From: JAMWDF01 sp964645405
Lineage (GTDB): Bacteria; Ratteibacteria; UBA8468; B48-G9; DSTR01
Assembly: GCA_964645405.1 (NCBI GenBank)
Contig: CAZYCA010000015.1
Location: 1-64,000, forward strand
Length of the DNA stretch: 64,000 bases
Reading direction: 5' to 3'
Shown here piece by piece: positions 49,680 through 57,909 of the stretch. A program made the position numbers and the translations under genes. Within the stretch, counting starts at the first letter, position 1. Every line of letters begins with the position of its first letter. The notes under the pieces were generated by a model. It was not told where the DNA came from. It was given only the letters and a program-made list of their open reading frames with translations, and did not search any database.

Positions 49680-50650
49680 TGTAAAACCTCCTTTACTGCT
49701 GCACATATTCTTTCCGGGTCTGGAATGGCTAACTTTTCCAGAACAGGACTTTTGGGCATGGGCACGTCTGCTCCTGCTACTCTCTTCACAGGAGCGTCAA
49801 GCTGGTCAAAGGCGTGTTCCATAATGAGCATACCAATTTCGGCACCGGTGCCACCTGTTTTACAATCTTCTTCCACAATTACCACGTGGTGGGTTTTGCT
49901 GACAGAATCAACCATCGCCTTGATGTCCACGGGCAAAAGAGTCCGTAAGTCCAGTACTTCCACACTGATGCCTTCCTTCTCCAGAAGACTGGCTGCCTGC
50001 AAAGAAAAAAGAACCATCCGCGAATAAGTAATAATGGTAACGTCTGTACCCTGTTTTTTTATGTCAGCCTGGCCAATAGGTATGAGATACTCTTCCTCCG
50101 GAACTGGTCCCTTTGTGTTATAAAGCATTTTGTGCTCAATAAAGATTACCGGGTTATTCTCCCGGATAGAACTCTTCAGCAGACCTTTCGCGTCATAAGG
50201 TGTTGAAGGCATCACCACTTTCAATCCCGGGATATGGATAAGCCAGGATTCCAGACTCTGCGAATGATGAGCACCAAGTGTCCGTCCTGCTCCACCTTCA
50301 GTCCGGATAGTTAACGGTACGGTGCATTTGCCACCAAACATATATCTGATTTTGGCAGCCTGGTTGTTAATCTGTTCTAAAGCCAGGGGGATAAAATCAA
50401 TGTACATGATTTCTACCACAGGTCGCATCCCTGTTAGGGCTGCTCCCAGTCCCACTCCTACAATAGCAGATTCTGAGATAGGTGTATCCTTTACTCTTTC
50501 CTCCCCGTATTTTTTCCATAAATCAGCAGTAACACCATAGGCACCACCGTAGATAGCTACATCTTCGCCGGCAACGAATACGGCCGGGTCTCTGGCAAGT
50601 TCCTCATCCAGGGCTTCGTTTAAAGCCTGTCGGTAGGTAATTTCTCTCAT
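49676..50650 (-). CDS. 2-oxoacid/acetoin dehydrogenase E1 beta
   Basis: A 324-residue E1 beta subunit. Landmarks: REITYRQALNEALDEELARDPAVFVAGEDVAIYGGAYGVT, VGVGLGAALTGMRPVVEIMYIDF, HHSQSLESW, and the C-terminal FDQLDAPVKRVAGADVPMP. It pairs with E1 alpha to decarboxylate a 2-oxo acid or cleave acetoin using TPP. Start has GGGAG. It lies 23 nt after E1 alpha. Confidence 0.93.
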   Translation of the reverse strand: MREITYRQALNEALDEELARDPAVFVAGEDVAIYGGAYGVTADLWKKYGEERVKDTPISESAIVGVGLGAALTGMRPVVEIMYIDFIPLALEQINNQAAKIRYMFGGKCTVPLTIRTEGGAGRTLGAHHSQSLESWLIHIPGLKVVMPSTPYDAKGLLKSSIRENNPVIFIEHKMLYNTKGPVPEEEYLIPIGQADIKKQGTDVTIITYSRMVLFSLQAASLLEKEGISVEVLDLRTLLPVDIKAMVDSVSKTHHVVIVEEDCKTGGTGAEIGMLIMEHAFDQLDAPVKRVAGADVPMPKSPVLEKLAIPDPERICAAVKEVLQ

Positions 50651-50673
50651 CTTTTCTCCCTGATTAGATTTCT

Positions 50674-51633
50674 TCAGGCATACAAATCAGTATAAAGTTC
50701 TTCTGGTTCAGGCCATGGGCTGTTGATAGCAAATTGCGTAGCTTCTTCAATGCTCTGTCTTACCTGTTCTTCCAGCTGGGCTACTTCCTGCTCTGTAGCC
50801 ACACCCTGTTGTATTAATTTCCTGGAAAAGTTGATGATGGGGTCCCTTTCTTTCCAGAATTTTTCTTCCTCCCGGGTGCGATAAACACGGGGGTCGCTGC
50901 GGCTGTGTCCGTAGTAACGATATGTGCTGGCTACTACTAAACTCGGCTGGTGTTGGTTTCTGGCTTTTTCTACCCGGCGTCCTACGACTTCTCTTACCGC
51001 GAGAACATCCATACCATCCACGGATTCCGCAGGCATATCAAAAGCTAAAGCCTTTTTAGAGAGGTCTTCCACAGCAGAAGCGCGTTTGACGGAGACACTC
51101 ATCCCGTAGAGGTTATTCTCGCACAGATATACCACCGGAAGTTTCCACAAAGCTGCAATATTAAGGGATTCATAAAAAATACCCTGATTGGTAGCACCGT
51201 CACCAAAGAAACAGATTACCACCTGGCTGGTTTTCCTCATTTTGATAGAAAGGCCTGCACCGGTGGCAATACCAATACTTCCACCAACAACACCGTTAGC
51301 ACCAAGATTACCTTTGGCAACATCAGCCAGATGAAGGGAACCACCTTTTCCCTTGCAGACGCCAGTTTTTTTACCCAGTATTTCTGCCATCAATCCTTTC
51401 AGGTCACCATCTTTTGCTATGGCGTGGCCATGTCCCCGGTGGGTACTGGTAATATAGTCGTCCGGACGAAGGACCGAAATCGCGCCAACGGCTACTGCTT
51501 CCATACCAGCATAAAGGTGGGAACCCCCTTCCGCAATATTTTTAGCCAGCAGTTCCATAATTTTGTCTTCAAACTGTCTTATTTCCATCATCTGTTTTAA
51601 GAGTCGCAGACTCAGTTCCCTGTCTATTTCCAT
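50674..51633 (-). CDS. 2-oxoacid/acetoin dehydrogenase E1 alpha
   Basis: A 319-residue E1 alpha subunit with the TPP motif GDGATNQGIFYESLNIAALWKLP...EN (about 158-190). Also GSHLYAGMEAVAVGA, STHRGHGHAIAKG-like STHRGHGHAIAKDGD, GKGGSLH and the phosphorylation-loop region YYGHSRSDPR. The short length and sequence resemble the acetoin-dehydrogenase subtype of PDH E1 alpha, but pyruvate as substrate is equally possible. Start has GGAGGA. Confidence 0.92.
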   Translation of the reverse strand: MEIDRELSLRLLKQMMEIRQFEDKIMELLAKNIAEGGSHLYAGMEAVAVGAISVLRPDDYITSTHRGHGHAIAKDGDLKGLMAEILGKKTGVCKGKGGSLHLADVAKGNLGANGVVGGSIGIATGAGLSIKMRKTSQVVICFFGDGATNQGIFYESLNIAALWKLPVVYLCENNLYGMSVSVKRASAVEDLSKKALAFDMPAESVDGMDVLAVREVVGRRVEKARNQHQPSLVVASTYRYYGHSRSDPRVYRTREEEKFWKERDPIINFSRKLIQQGVATEQEVAQLEEQVRQSIEEATQFAINSPWPEPEELYTDLYA

Positions 51634-51648
51634 GTTCCTCCTCTATCT

Positions 51649-52683
51649 TCAGGGTACAACTACAACCTTTAATCCTTTCATAGATTCAGCTACCATGAGC
51701 GCCTGGTGTAACTGTTCTAATGGGAAACTGTGCGTAAGATAGGCTTGAGTGTTAATTTTCCCGCTGCCAATTAAATCCAGAGCCAGTTTATTGTCCCGGG
51801 GAGTGGAACCATGGGTTCCTACAATATAGAACTCCCCATAGTGAACAAGATTACTGTTTAAATTAATGAAGGGTTTCTCTTTCGGCAAACCACCGAAAAA
51901 ATTCACCGAGCCTCTTCTGGCTACAAGCTCCACAGATTTTTCCTGAGCCTGGTGAGAGGTGGCGGCTACGATTACCCGTTCTGCTAACCGGCCGCCAGTC
52001 AATTCTTTGACCCGGGACAGAATATCCTGGTGGGAGGCATCAATGGTAAGCGCACCGGTAAAAGCAGCCATTGCCAGCCGCTCAGGAACGATATCAGCGA
52101 GTATTACTCTGGAGGCACCTGAACTTTTAGCCAGCTCAGCATGGAGACAACCTATCGGTCCTGCTCCTATGATGAGAACCGTATCGCCCAGGCTTACCTG
52201 ACTGAGTCTCTGTCCGTTGATAACACAGGCAAGAGGTTCAGCTAAAGTCGCTTCCTGGAAGGAGACGTTCTCCGGGATAAGGTTGACACAGCCATTGGTG
52301 ACAGCAGTAGCAGGAACCTTCATCAGTTCGGCAAATCCGCCATCATAGTGATACCCGATGGCTTTCAGGTTGTCGCACATTGTCTGCCATCCCTGCCGGC
52401 AATAATGACACTGACCGCAGGGGATAGCCGGGGCAACAGCAACCCTGTCTCCTGGTTGAAAATTACTTACTCCTGCACCACAGTCTACCACCACACCTGT
52501 GACTTCGTGGCCTGTAATTCTGGGAAAAACTATGTGCTTGTGACCGTGGTGAAAAACTTTAACATCAGTTCCGCAAACAGCGCAGGCTTTCACCTGGATG
52601 ACAATTTCTCCGGGGCCAGCTTCAGGGTCAGGAACATCTTCCACAGTTAATTTTTCAATATCTTTCAGAATCCCGGCTTTCAT
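51649..52683 (-). CDS. Zinc-dependent alcohol/polyol dehydrogenase (MDR family)
   Basis: A 344-residue medium-chain dehydrogenase with CAVCGTD and GHEVTG (catalytic zinc), CGQCHYCRQGWQTMC (structural zinc) and the nucleotide motif GAGPIG. It is a paralogue of 28015-29061 (shared CAVCGTDV, HGHK, EPL-CVINGQ and FFGGLP/LFGGLP). It lies between mtlD and E1 alpha, so it may feed a polyol-derived or butanediol-derived substrate into the pathway. Start has GAGGTG; it overlaps the mtlD gene end by 29 bases. Confidence 0.88.
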   Translation of the reverse strand: MKAGILKDIEKLTVEDVPDPEAGPGEIVIQVKACAVCGTDVKVFHHGHKHIVFPRITGHEVTGVVVDCGAGVSNFQPGDRVAVAPAIPCGQCHYCRQGWQTMCDNLKAIGYHYDGGFAELMKVPATAVTNGCVNLIPENVSFQEATLAEPLACVINGQRLSQVSLGDTVLIIGAGPIGCLHAELAKSSGASRVILADIVPERLAMAAFTGALTIDASHQDILSRVKELTGGRLAERVIVAATSHQAQEKSVELVARRGSVNFFGGLPKEKPFINLNSNLVHYGEFYIVGTHGSTPRDNKLALDLIGSGKINTQAYLTHSFPLEQLHQALMVAESMKGLKVVVVP

Positions 52684-53839
52684 TTTTATACACCTCGTAA
52701 GCCATTTTTATTCTTTCCCGGACCGGTCCAGAAGGTAACTGGCAGTGCTGGCTAAGGATATACTCTATCCCTCTATCCTGGAGCAGAGCCTGCAGTTTCA
52801 CCGCCTGGCTATCGCCCTTTTCATTGTAACACAGACAGGCAGCAGCTACCAAACAGATTGCTTCTGGAAAGATACCATGTTTCAGACAGAGTTTTATGGC
52901 ACCTACAATCCTTTCTGCAGGTCCCAGTTTCCTCAAAGGGTCTCTGCCAACGCGAACCACTGTATCCCCTAACAAACGATTCTGGAAACGATGAAAAAGG
53001 TCTGTAAAGTAGTTTTCTATTTCTTCCCCGGGAAAATGATGCTCTTCGGTAAGCGCCTGGCCTGCCTCTTTTTTAACCTGGCTGACAGTGCTTTTTATCT
53101 GCTTATCCTCCATTGCTTCCCAGATAAAAGTAAGGTTTTTTCTCCACCCCAGATAGGCAGCAGCAGCGTGGGTAAGGTTGTGACCGAAAAGTTTTAGTTC
53201 TTCATAGGGCAGAATTTTTTCAACTAAGTAGAAGGACTTAAGGGAAGGAATCTCACCCTTAAAAGATGGTCTGGAGACAGGCAGGATATTATAGGGTTCT
53301 ACTGTCACCAGAAGGGGGTGAATTTTCTTTTTTTCTTCAGTTAAAGGAGCCACCATACGGCTCACCACTGTCTCTACTAATCCTACATTATTTTTCAGAT
53401 AACCGTGAGCAAAAGCGGGAAGATTTTTCTGGATAATCTGATTTAAAAACTGGCCAGCGTGTAAAAGGTTTTCACAAATCACTATGTTCAGAAAGGAATC
53501 CGGTTGCTTCCGGGCTTTTTTACTGATTCCTTCAGCCAGTACAGGACCAAGCAAAGGCAGGTTAGATGCTCCTACAGCAGTAAAAACCAGTGAGACTTCC
53601 AGCAATTCCTGTACCACGGATTCTTTTTCCGAGAGTAATATTGCTTTGACGTTTCTAATTTCTTTTTCCTCTCTTTTCTCTCCGAGAATCCACAGCGGAT
53701 AACTTTTTTCCTGATTGAGTCTGTGTACCAGTTGAGGCACAACATCAACGAAAACGAGAAAATAACCTTCGGCAGCACAAATGTCGCCAAGAAAACCACG
53801 CCCGATCTGGCCCGCACCAAATATTACTACCTTTTTCAT
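52655..53839 (-). CDS. mtlD: Mannitol-1-phosphate 5-dehydrogenase-like (MtlD family)
   Basis: A 394-residue member of the polyol-specific long-chain dehydrogenase family. N-terminal NAD motif FGAGQIGRGFLGDI; AVGASNLPLLGPVLAEGI; ENLLHAGQFL; YLKNNVGLVETVVSRMV; and the catalytic Lys/His region KLFGHNLTHAAAAYLG. Length fits MtlD; exact sugar phosphate unproven. I chose the ATG at 53839, which shares its first base with the previous stop (TGATG); a TTG precedes it. Confidence 0.85.
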   Translation of the reverse strand: MKKVVIFGAGQIGRGFLGDICAAEGYFLVFVDVVPQLVHRLNQEKSYPLWILGEKREEKEIRNVKAILLSEKESVVQELLEVSLVFTAVGASNLPLLGPVLAEGISKKARKQPDSFLNIVICENLLHAGQFLNQIIQKNLPAFAHGYLKNNVGLVETVVSRMVAPLTEEKKKIHPLLVTVEPYNILPVSRPSFKGEIPSLKSFYLVEKILPYEELKLFGHNLTHAAAAYLGWRKNLTFIWEAMEDKQIKSTVSQVKKEAGQALTEEHHFPGEEIENYFTDLFHRFQNRLLGDTVVRVGRDPLRKLGPAERIVGAIKLCLKHGIFPEAICLVAAACLCYNEKGDSQAVKLQALLQDRGIEYILSQHCQLPSGPVRERIKMAYEVYKNESRDSERY

Positions 53840-54666
53840 CAACTACCCTTCTGTTTAAGAAGTTCCGTGAAAAGACGGACATCAGTTTCCAGCATATCAG
53901 GTTTTTCTTTCGGATAGATACCCACACAGACAGCATCAGTATCTCTTAAATTTCTCACCACAAAAGAAAAAGCTTCTACGGGGTCGTTTCTACCAGCAGC
54001 CATAACTTTATAATGAATGACCGGACGGGAAAGTTTTTTAATTTGCTCTGCCATGAGAAGCCGGTCCTCATCCCTGTATATCTCAAGGGCTGCTGGTCTG
54101 TGTTCAGCTGTCTGTAGCCGGCTTACCGGGTTGTAATAACTGCACATGTAAAAATCCACATCCAGATTCTCTTCTGCCCAGGAGAAAACCTGCACGTTAT
54201 GCCCGGCTATTCCAGCAACCAGGCCTGCTTTTTTTATCATTTCTATAACCGGTGGAATCTGCTCTAATTTTTTGCTGGAGAAAAGATTATCCATTACTCC
54301 GCCATGGACATAACAGCCCTTTGCTCCACCAGTGATGGCATTTTCTACTGCCCGCTGGATACTGCCAAGCTCCGGACAGGTCTGAGCCAGCCACTGTAGC
54401 TTGCCACCTTCCTCCCAGTATTCCAGCAGAAGCCGCATGATATGGTGATCAGCTCTGGCAACTATAGTATTGATGCCCAGTCTCTCCGCCTGTTTCAGCA
54501 CCTGTTTAATACGGGAAACAGTAAAGTATTTTTTCATTTCCAGATCCCTGGCACTACCCTGATGCGAGATGCCGCTGAAGGGGTTACTACCGAGGATGAA
54601 TTTACTCACCTGGAGAGAAGCGATTTTTATCTCTGGAATTTCCATAGATGAAAAGTTTATCATCAA
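53839..54666 (-). CDS. LGSNPF-family protein of unknown function (TIM-barrel-like)
   Basis: A 275-residue protein, first gene of the polyol operon. Sequence landmarks: FILGSNPFSGISHQ (about 22-36), LGINTIVARADHHIMRLLLEYW (about 62), CYVHGGVMDNLF, GIAGHNVQVF, DFYMCSYYNP, HYKVMAAGRNDP and CVGIYPKEKPDM. The alternation of strands, His residues and GR suggests a TIM-barrel fold. I recognise it as a recurrent but unnamed family and will not assign a reaction. The start may be 54666, 54663 or 54645; none has a good ribosome site. Confidence 0.7.
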   Translation of the reverse strand: MMINFSSMEIPEIKIASLQVSKFILGSNPFSGISHQGSARDLEMKKYFTVSRIKQVLKQAERLGINTIVARADHHIMRLLLEYWEEGGKLQWLAQTCPELGSIQRAVENAITGGAKGCYVHGGVMDNLFSSKKLEQIPPVIEMIKKAGLVAGIAGHNVQVFSWAEENLDVDFYMCSYYNPVSRLQTAEHRPAALEIYRDEDRLLMAEQIKKLSRPVIHYKVMAAGRNDPVEAFSFVVRNLRDTDAVCVGIYPKEKPDMLETDVRLFTELLKQKGS

Positions 54667-54675
54667 GTTTCTATT

Positions 54676-54703
54676 TTGTCATTCGTTCTGCCTGAGTTAT
54701 AAT
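54676..54703 (+). promoter_or_regulatory. Promoter of tRNA-Ala
   Basis: TTGTCA (54676-54681), a 16-base spacer and a consensus TATAAT (54698-54703), ending 17 bases before the mature tRNA 5' end. Confidence 0.7.
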
Positions 54704-54720
54704 AAGGAAGAATCCTTTCT

Positions 54721-54792
54721 GGGGCAGTGGCTCAACGGGAGAGCGTCCGCTTCGCATGCGGAAGGTTGCCGGTTCAAATCCGGTCTGCTCCA
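54721..54792 (+). tRNA. tRNA-Ala(CGC)
   Basis: A 72-nt cloverleaf. Acceptor stem GGGGCAG/CTGCTCC with the G3:U70 pair that identifies alanine tRNAs; D stem GCTC/GAGC with a 7-nt loop; anticodon stem TCCGC/GCGGA with loop TTCGCAT, anticodon CGC; variable AGGTT; T stem GCCGG/CCGGT with loop TTCAAAT; discriminator A. The CCA end is not encoded. surE begins 23 nt later, with no terminator between, so the two may be co-transcribed. Confidence 0.95.
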
Positions 54793-54814
54793 TATATTAC
54801 CTCTGAAGGTAGCA

Positions 54815-55576
54815 ATGGGTCCACGATACTGTCTTATCACCAATGATGATGGATGGCATTCGCCAGGGTTATCTGTCCTGAAACAGGCAGTAAAACCTTT
54901 TATTCCTGTGGTTGTGGCTCCGGAAGGAGAACGCAGTGGCGTAGCTCATGCGATTAATCTGGTCAACCCGCTTAGAATAAGGAAGACCAGTACCCACAGT
55001 TATGAATATGTTTGTAGCGGGACCCCGGCTGACTGTGTAAAAATCGGGATTAAAGTAATAGTGAAGAAACGTCCCTGCCTGGTAATTTCCGGGATTAATA
55101 TTGGGCCCAATTTAGGGATGGATGTTCTTTATTCCGGGACAGTGTCTGCAGCTATGGAAGGGGCTATCCTGGGATTTCCGGCGATGGCAATTTCCCTGGT
55201 CGGATATGAAAAGTTGTTCTGGGAAACAGCCAGAAAGGTTGTGCCAGTTCTTATCAGATTATGCCTTGGGGGTGATTTGCCCGCTGATACAGTACTTAAC
55301 GTTAATATCCCCAATGTAGCACCGGAACAAATCCGCGGCTACAAAGTTACCAGACAGAGTCAATGCCGGTTTGAGGAAGATTACGAAGTAAGAAATGATC
55401 CCCGGGGATGTCCTTACTACTGGTTGAAAGGTAATTTTCTGAGGAAAAATGCGGAAAAGGGAACAGATGTGGGGGCTGTCCTTAACAACTATGTATCCAT
55501 CTGTCCGCTCCATCTTGATTTGACTGCTTATGCCTTCAAGGCAAAACTGCACCGCAAACTACGCCGGCTCATTTGA
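54815..55576 (+). CDS. surE: 5'/3'-nucleotidase SurE
   Basis: A 253-residue SurE nucleotidase. The N-terminus CLITNDDGWHSPGL supplies the metal-binding Asp pair; also VVAPEGERSGVAHAI, GTPADCVKIGI, SGINIGPNLG and YSGTVSAAMEGAILGFPAMAISL, all typical. I chose the ATG at 54815, after GAAGGT, because it begins the conserved sequence; the open frame extends upstream across the tRNA. The stop overlaps the rpmH promoter. Confidence 0.95.
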   Translation: MGPRYCLITNDDGWHSPGLSVLKQAVKPFIPVVVAPEGERSGVAHAINLVNPLRIRKTSTHSYEYVCSGTPADCVKIGIKVIVKKRPCLVISGINIGPNLGMDVLYSGTVSAAMEGAILGFPAMAISLVGYEKLFWETARKVVPVLIRLCLGGDLPADTVLNVNIPNVAPEQIRGYKVTRQSQCRFEEDYEVRNDPRGCPYYWLKGNFLRKNAEKGTDVGAVLNNYVSICPLHLDLTAYAFKAKLHRKLRRLI

Positions 55577-55601
55577 TTTACCTTCAGATGTAGGTTAAAA
55601 T
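55573..55601 (+). promoter_or_regulatory. Promoter of rpmH-rnpA-yidD-yidC
   Basis: TTGATT (55573-55578), a 17-base spacer and TAAAAT (55596-55601). The -35 overlaps the surE stop codon. The rpmH ATG is 34 nt downstream. Confidence 0.65.
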
Positions 55602-55635
55602 AAAGCAGGCTGGAAATTATTTTGAAGGGGTGGAA

Positions 55636-55770
55636 ATGTCAGTTACTTACAGACCACATAACCTGAGGCGGAAAAGAAAAATCGGATTTCTTGCTCGGAT
55701 GAGTACCAGGTGGGGGCGTAAAATCATCAACAGACGCCGCGCCAAAGGCCGCAAGGTTCTATCAGCGTGA
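55636..55770 (+). CDS. rpmH: Ribosomal protein L34
   Basis: A 44-residue, very basic protein: MSVTYRPHNLRRKRKIGF, then RMSTRWGRKIINRRRAKGRK and VLSA. This is the L34 pattern (YxPxxxRRKRxxGFxxRMxTxxGRxxixxRRxKGRxxLSA). It starts 8 nt after a GAAGGGG site. Its TGA stop overlaps the rnpA GTG start. Confidence 0.97.
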   Translation: MSVTYRPHNLRRKRKIGFLARMSTRWGRKIINRRRAKGRKVLSA

Positions 55771-56081
55771 AGAAAACAGTAATAAAACGTCTGACAGAGA
55801 CTGGCCAATCTTTTTACTTCCCGAAGCTGGTAATCATCGGCAAGACCGGTCAAAATTTTACCAGGTTGGGTTTTGCAGGACTTGGCTGTCTCAGCTCAGC
55901 TGTAAAACGTAACCGGTGGAAAAGGGTAATCCGGCATTTCTGGTTCCAGCATAAAGTAGCAGGAGATTTTGTTTTTATTTTTAGAAAAATAGAAGGGCTT
56001 TCTGAGGAAGAACTAAGAAAATACTTAACCGTGGCAATATGCCAGCTTGCAGAAATAGGGTCCGGTAAGTCTAAAGAGTAA
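55767..56081 (+). CDS. rnpA: Ribonuclease P protein component
   Basis: A 104-residue basic protein that helps RNase P RNA mature tRNA 5' ends. The RNR signature is AVKRNRWKRVIRHFW (about 45-59); the start KRLTETGQSF matches the family's first strand poorly, so the N-terminus is slightly short and divergent. GTG start in a GTGA overlap with rpmH. Its position between rpmH and yidD confirms identity. Confidence 0.92.
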   Translation: MKKTVIKRLTETGQSFYFPKLVIIGKTGQNFTRLGFAGLGCLSSAVKRNRWKRVIRHFWFQHKVAGDFVFIFRKIEGLSEEELRKYLTVAICQLAEIGSGKSKE

Positions 56082-56386
56082 TGACCATGAATCCTGAATA
56101 TAGAGAAGGTTGCCAGAGCGTATTTACCTTTTTCCGGGCTGCGGAGAAGGTAGCATTAAATATCCTTATCGGAGTTCTGCGTCTTTATAAGCTTCTGGTT
56201 TCACCCTGGCTGGGTTACTGCTGCCGGTTCTATCCAAGCTGTTCCGAGTTTGCCTGTATTTGCCTGAAAAAATACGGACTGCCTAAAGGATTATATTTAA
56301 GCATCAAACGAATTTTGAGATGTCACCCCTGGAATCCTGGTGGGTATGACCCTGCTGGTGATTCAACAGCAATGAGGGAAGTATGA
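56081..56386 (+). CDS. yidD: Membrane protein insertion efficiency factor YidD
   Basis: A 101-residue YidD. Motifs: LRLYKLLVSPWLGYCCRFYPSCSEFACICLKKYG, with the conserved Cys-Ser, and RILRCHPWNPGGYDP. It helps YidC insert inner-membrane proteins. The ATG at 56081 shares its A with the rnpA stop; an ATG at 56087 is an alternative. It overlaps yidC (ATGA). Confidence 0.95.
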   Translation: MTMNPEYREGCQSVFTFFRAAEKVALNILIGVLRLYKLLVSPWLGYCCRFYPSCSEFACICLKKYGLPKGLYLSIKRILRCHPWNPGGYDPAGDSTAMREV

Positions 56387-57906
56387 AGGACGAAGAAAGA
56401 CTTTTACTGGCTTTTGTTCTCTCTCTCTTAATTATCTTTCTCTTTTCCAGGTTGTATCAGCCATCTCCACCAGCACGTGTAGCAACAGAAAAGCGGACAG
56501 AAGAAAAAGTTTCTCCCGCCGGAAGTCTGGCAGGAGCCAGGAAATCAACGGAACTTATCAATCTGGAAACAGGAATGGTCCGGATGGCCGTGGGAACTAC
56601 CGGCGGAAAGATTGAGGAAATTTCCCTGAAACATTACCTGAGACCCGGGGAGCAATTTTTTACCATCGCCTCTGATTTTGGGGCTTTTCTTGATTATTCA
56701 GAAGTGCAGGCAGACACCTGGATTGCCACCCGGTACCAGGTCCGGGCAGAGGAAAGAGAAATACATCTTTCTGGTTTTCCTTTACCGGGTCTGGAAGTGG
56801 GGAAAAGTTTTCATCTTTCACCTTCCGGATATACCATAAAGGCAGAAGTAGCGTTGGTCAATCATGGAAAAGAAGAAATCAAATTAAAAAATTACCGCGT
56901 TCTGGGTGGTATTCTTAACCCGGCAGATAGAAGAGAGAAAACGGCCACCGCTGAGTTTAAAGCTGCCGGTCCAGCGGGAATTATCCGGAAGAATCTTGCA
57001 GGCAGGGTAGGAAACTATTCTGGTGAAGAAGCTTTCTGGCTTTCTCTCTGGTCGCACTACAGTTTATTTTTTCTCCACCCAGAGGAAAAAGCAGGCTGGT
57101 TTCTTTCTGACTTCGGCAGTAGTGTAGCCTTCGGACTGCTCTATCCTGAAGTGGTAATCCCCGCGCAGGGAAGAAAGGTTTTTCGTTTTTCCTTCTATGC
57201 CGGACCTTCTGACTACTTCATTCTTTCCCGGGAAGTTAAGGAACCGGTTCTGGGCAATGGTTTTTTTGCTGGTATGGGACGTTTCCTTTTTACGATTTTG
57301 CAGGCGATACATCGCGTTGTTGGCAACTGGGGCTGGGCGATTGTGATTTTGACCCTTCTGGTGAAGCTTGTCTTTTATCCGCTTACCAGAAGCAGCTTAC
57401 AGTCTATGAAACAAATGCAGCATCTGCGTCCTTACCTGAAGGATTTGCAGACCAAGTATAAGGATAATCCCCAGCAGATGCAAAAGGAGATAATGAATCT
57501 TTACCGGGAGTATAAAATCAATCCTTTCAGCGGTTGCCTGCCGATGCTGATTCAATTTCCTATCTTTATTGGTCTTTTTGTGGCTTTACGGAACTCCATC
57601 TTTTTACGCGGGGCGCCATTTGCCCTCTGGATAAGAGACCTTTCCCAGCCTGACCAGTTATTTTCACTGGGCGGATTTTCAGTTAATCTTCTGCCGATAA
57701 TAATGGCAGGTACTTCTTTCTGGCAGCAGAAACTCACTCCCCAGGAACCCACGCAGAAAAGTTTAACCTTTCTTATGCCGGTTATGTTTCTCTTTCTCTT
57801 TTACAATTTTTCTTCGGGTTTGTTACTTTACTGGGTAACGATGAATCTGGCTGGTCTGGCAGAACAGTACTTGATTTCCAGAGATACTGGCAAGTCGCGG
57901 AAGTAG
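56383..57906 (+). CDS. yidC: Membrane protein insertase YidC
   Basis: A 507-residue Gram-negative-type YidC: N-terminal membrane anchor (about 6-23), large periplasmic domain (to about 310) beginning near ELINLETGMVRMAVG, then the insertase core with VGNWGWAIVILTLLVKLVFYPLTRSSLQSMKQMQ and the hydrophilic-groove helices through FSSGLLLYWVTMN. The large periplasmic domain supports an outer-membrane-bearing host. It ends 3 nt from convergent rnc. Confidence 0.95.
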   Translation: MKDEERLLLAFVLSLLIIFLFSRLYQPSPPARVATEKRTEEKVSPAGSLAGARKSTELINLETGMVRMAVGTTGGKIEEISLKHYLRPGEQFFTIASDFGAFLDYSEVQADTWIATRYQVRAEEREIHLSGFPLPGLEVGKSFHLSPSGYTIKAEVALVNHGKEEIKLKNYRVLGGILNPADRREKTATAEFKAAGPAGIIRKNLAGRVGNYSGEEAFWLSLWSHYSLFFLHPEEKAGWFLSDFGSSVAFGLLYPEVVIPAQGRKVFRFSFYAGPSDYFILSREVKEPVLGNGFFAGMGRFLFTILQAIHRVVGNWGWAIVILTLLVKLVFYPLTRSSLQSMKQMQHLRPYLKDLQTKYKDNPQQMQKEIMNLYREYKINPFSGCLPMLIQFPIFIGLFVALRNSIFLRGAPFALWIRDLSQPDQLFSLGGFSVNLLPIIMAGTSFWQQKLTPQEPTQKSLTFLMPVMFLFLFYNFSSGLLLYWVTMNLAGLAEQYLISRDTGKSRK

Positions 57907-57909
57907 TTT

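Noticed and set aside
49029..50027. A 332-codon plus-strand open frame across the E2/E1beta junction
   Set aside because: It shadows two well-supported genes on the minus strand and encodes low-complexity, Ser/Phe-rich sequence with no family pattern.
54569..54814. An upstream extension of surE across the tRNA gene
   Set aside because: SurE conservation begins at 54815 and the upstream part coincides with tRNA-Ala and its promoter.
55577..56386. A replication origin near rpmH-rnpA-yidD-yidC
   Set aside because: No dnaA, gidA, parA or DnaA-box cluster is visible; the gene order alone is not enough.
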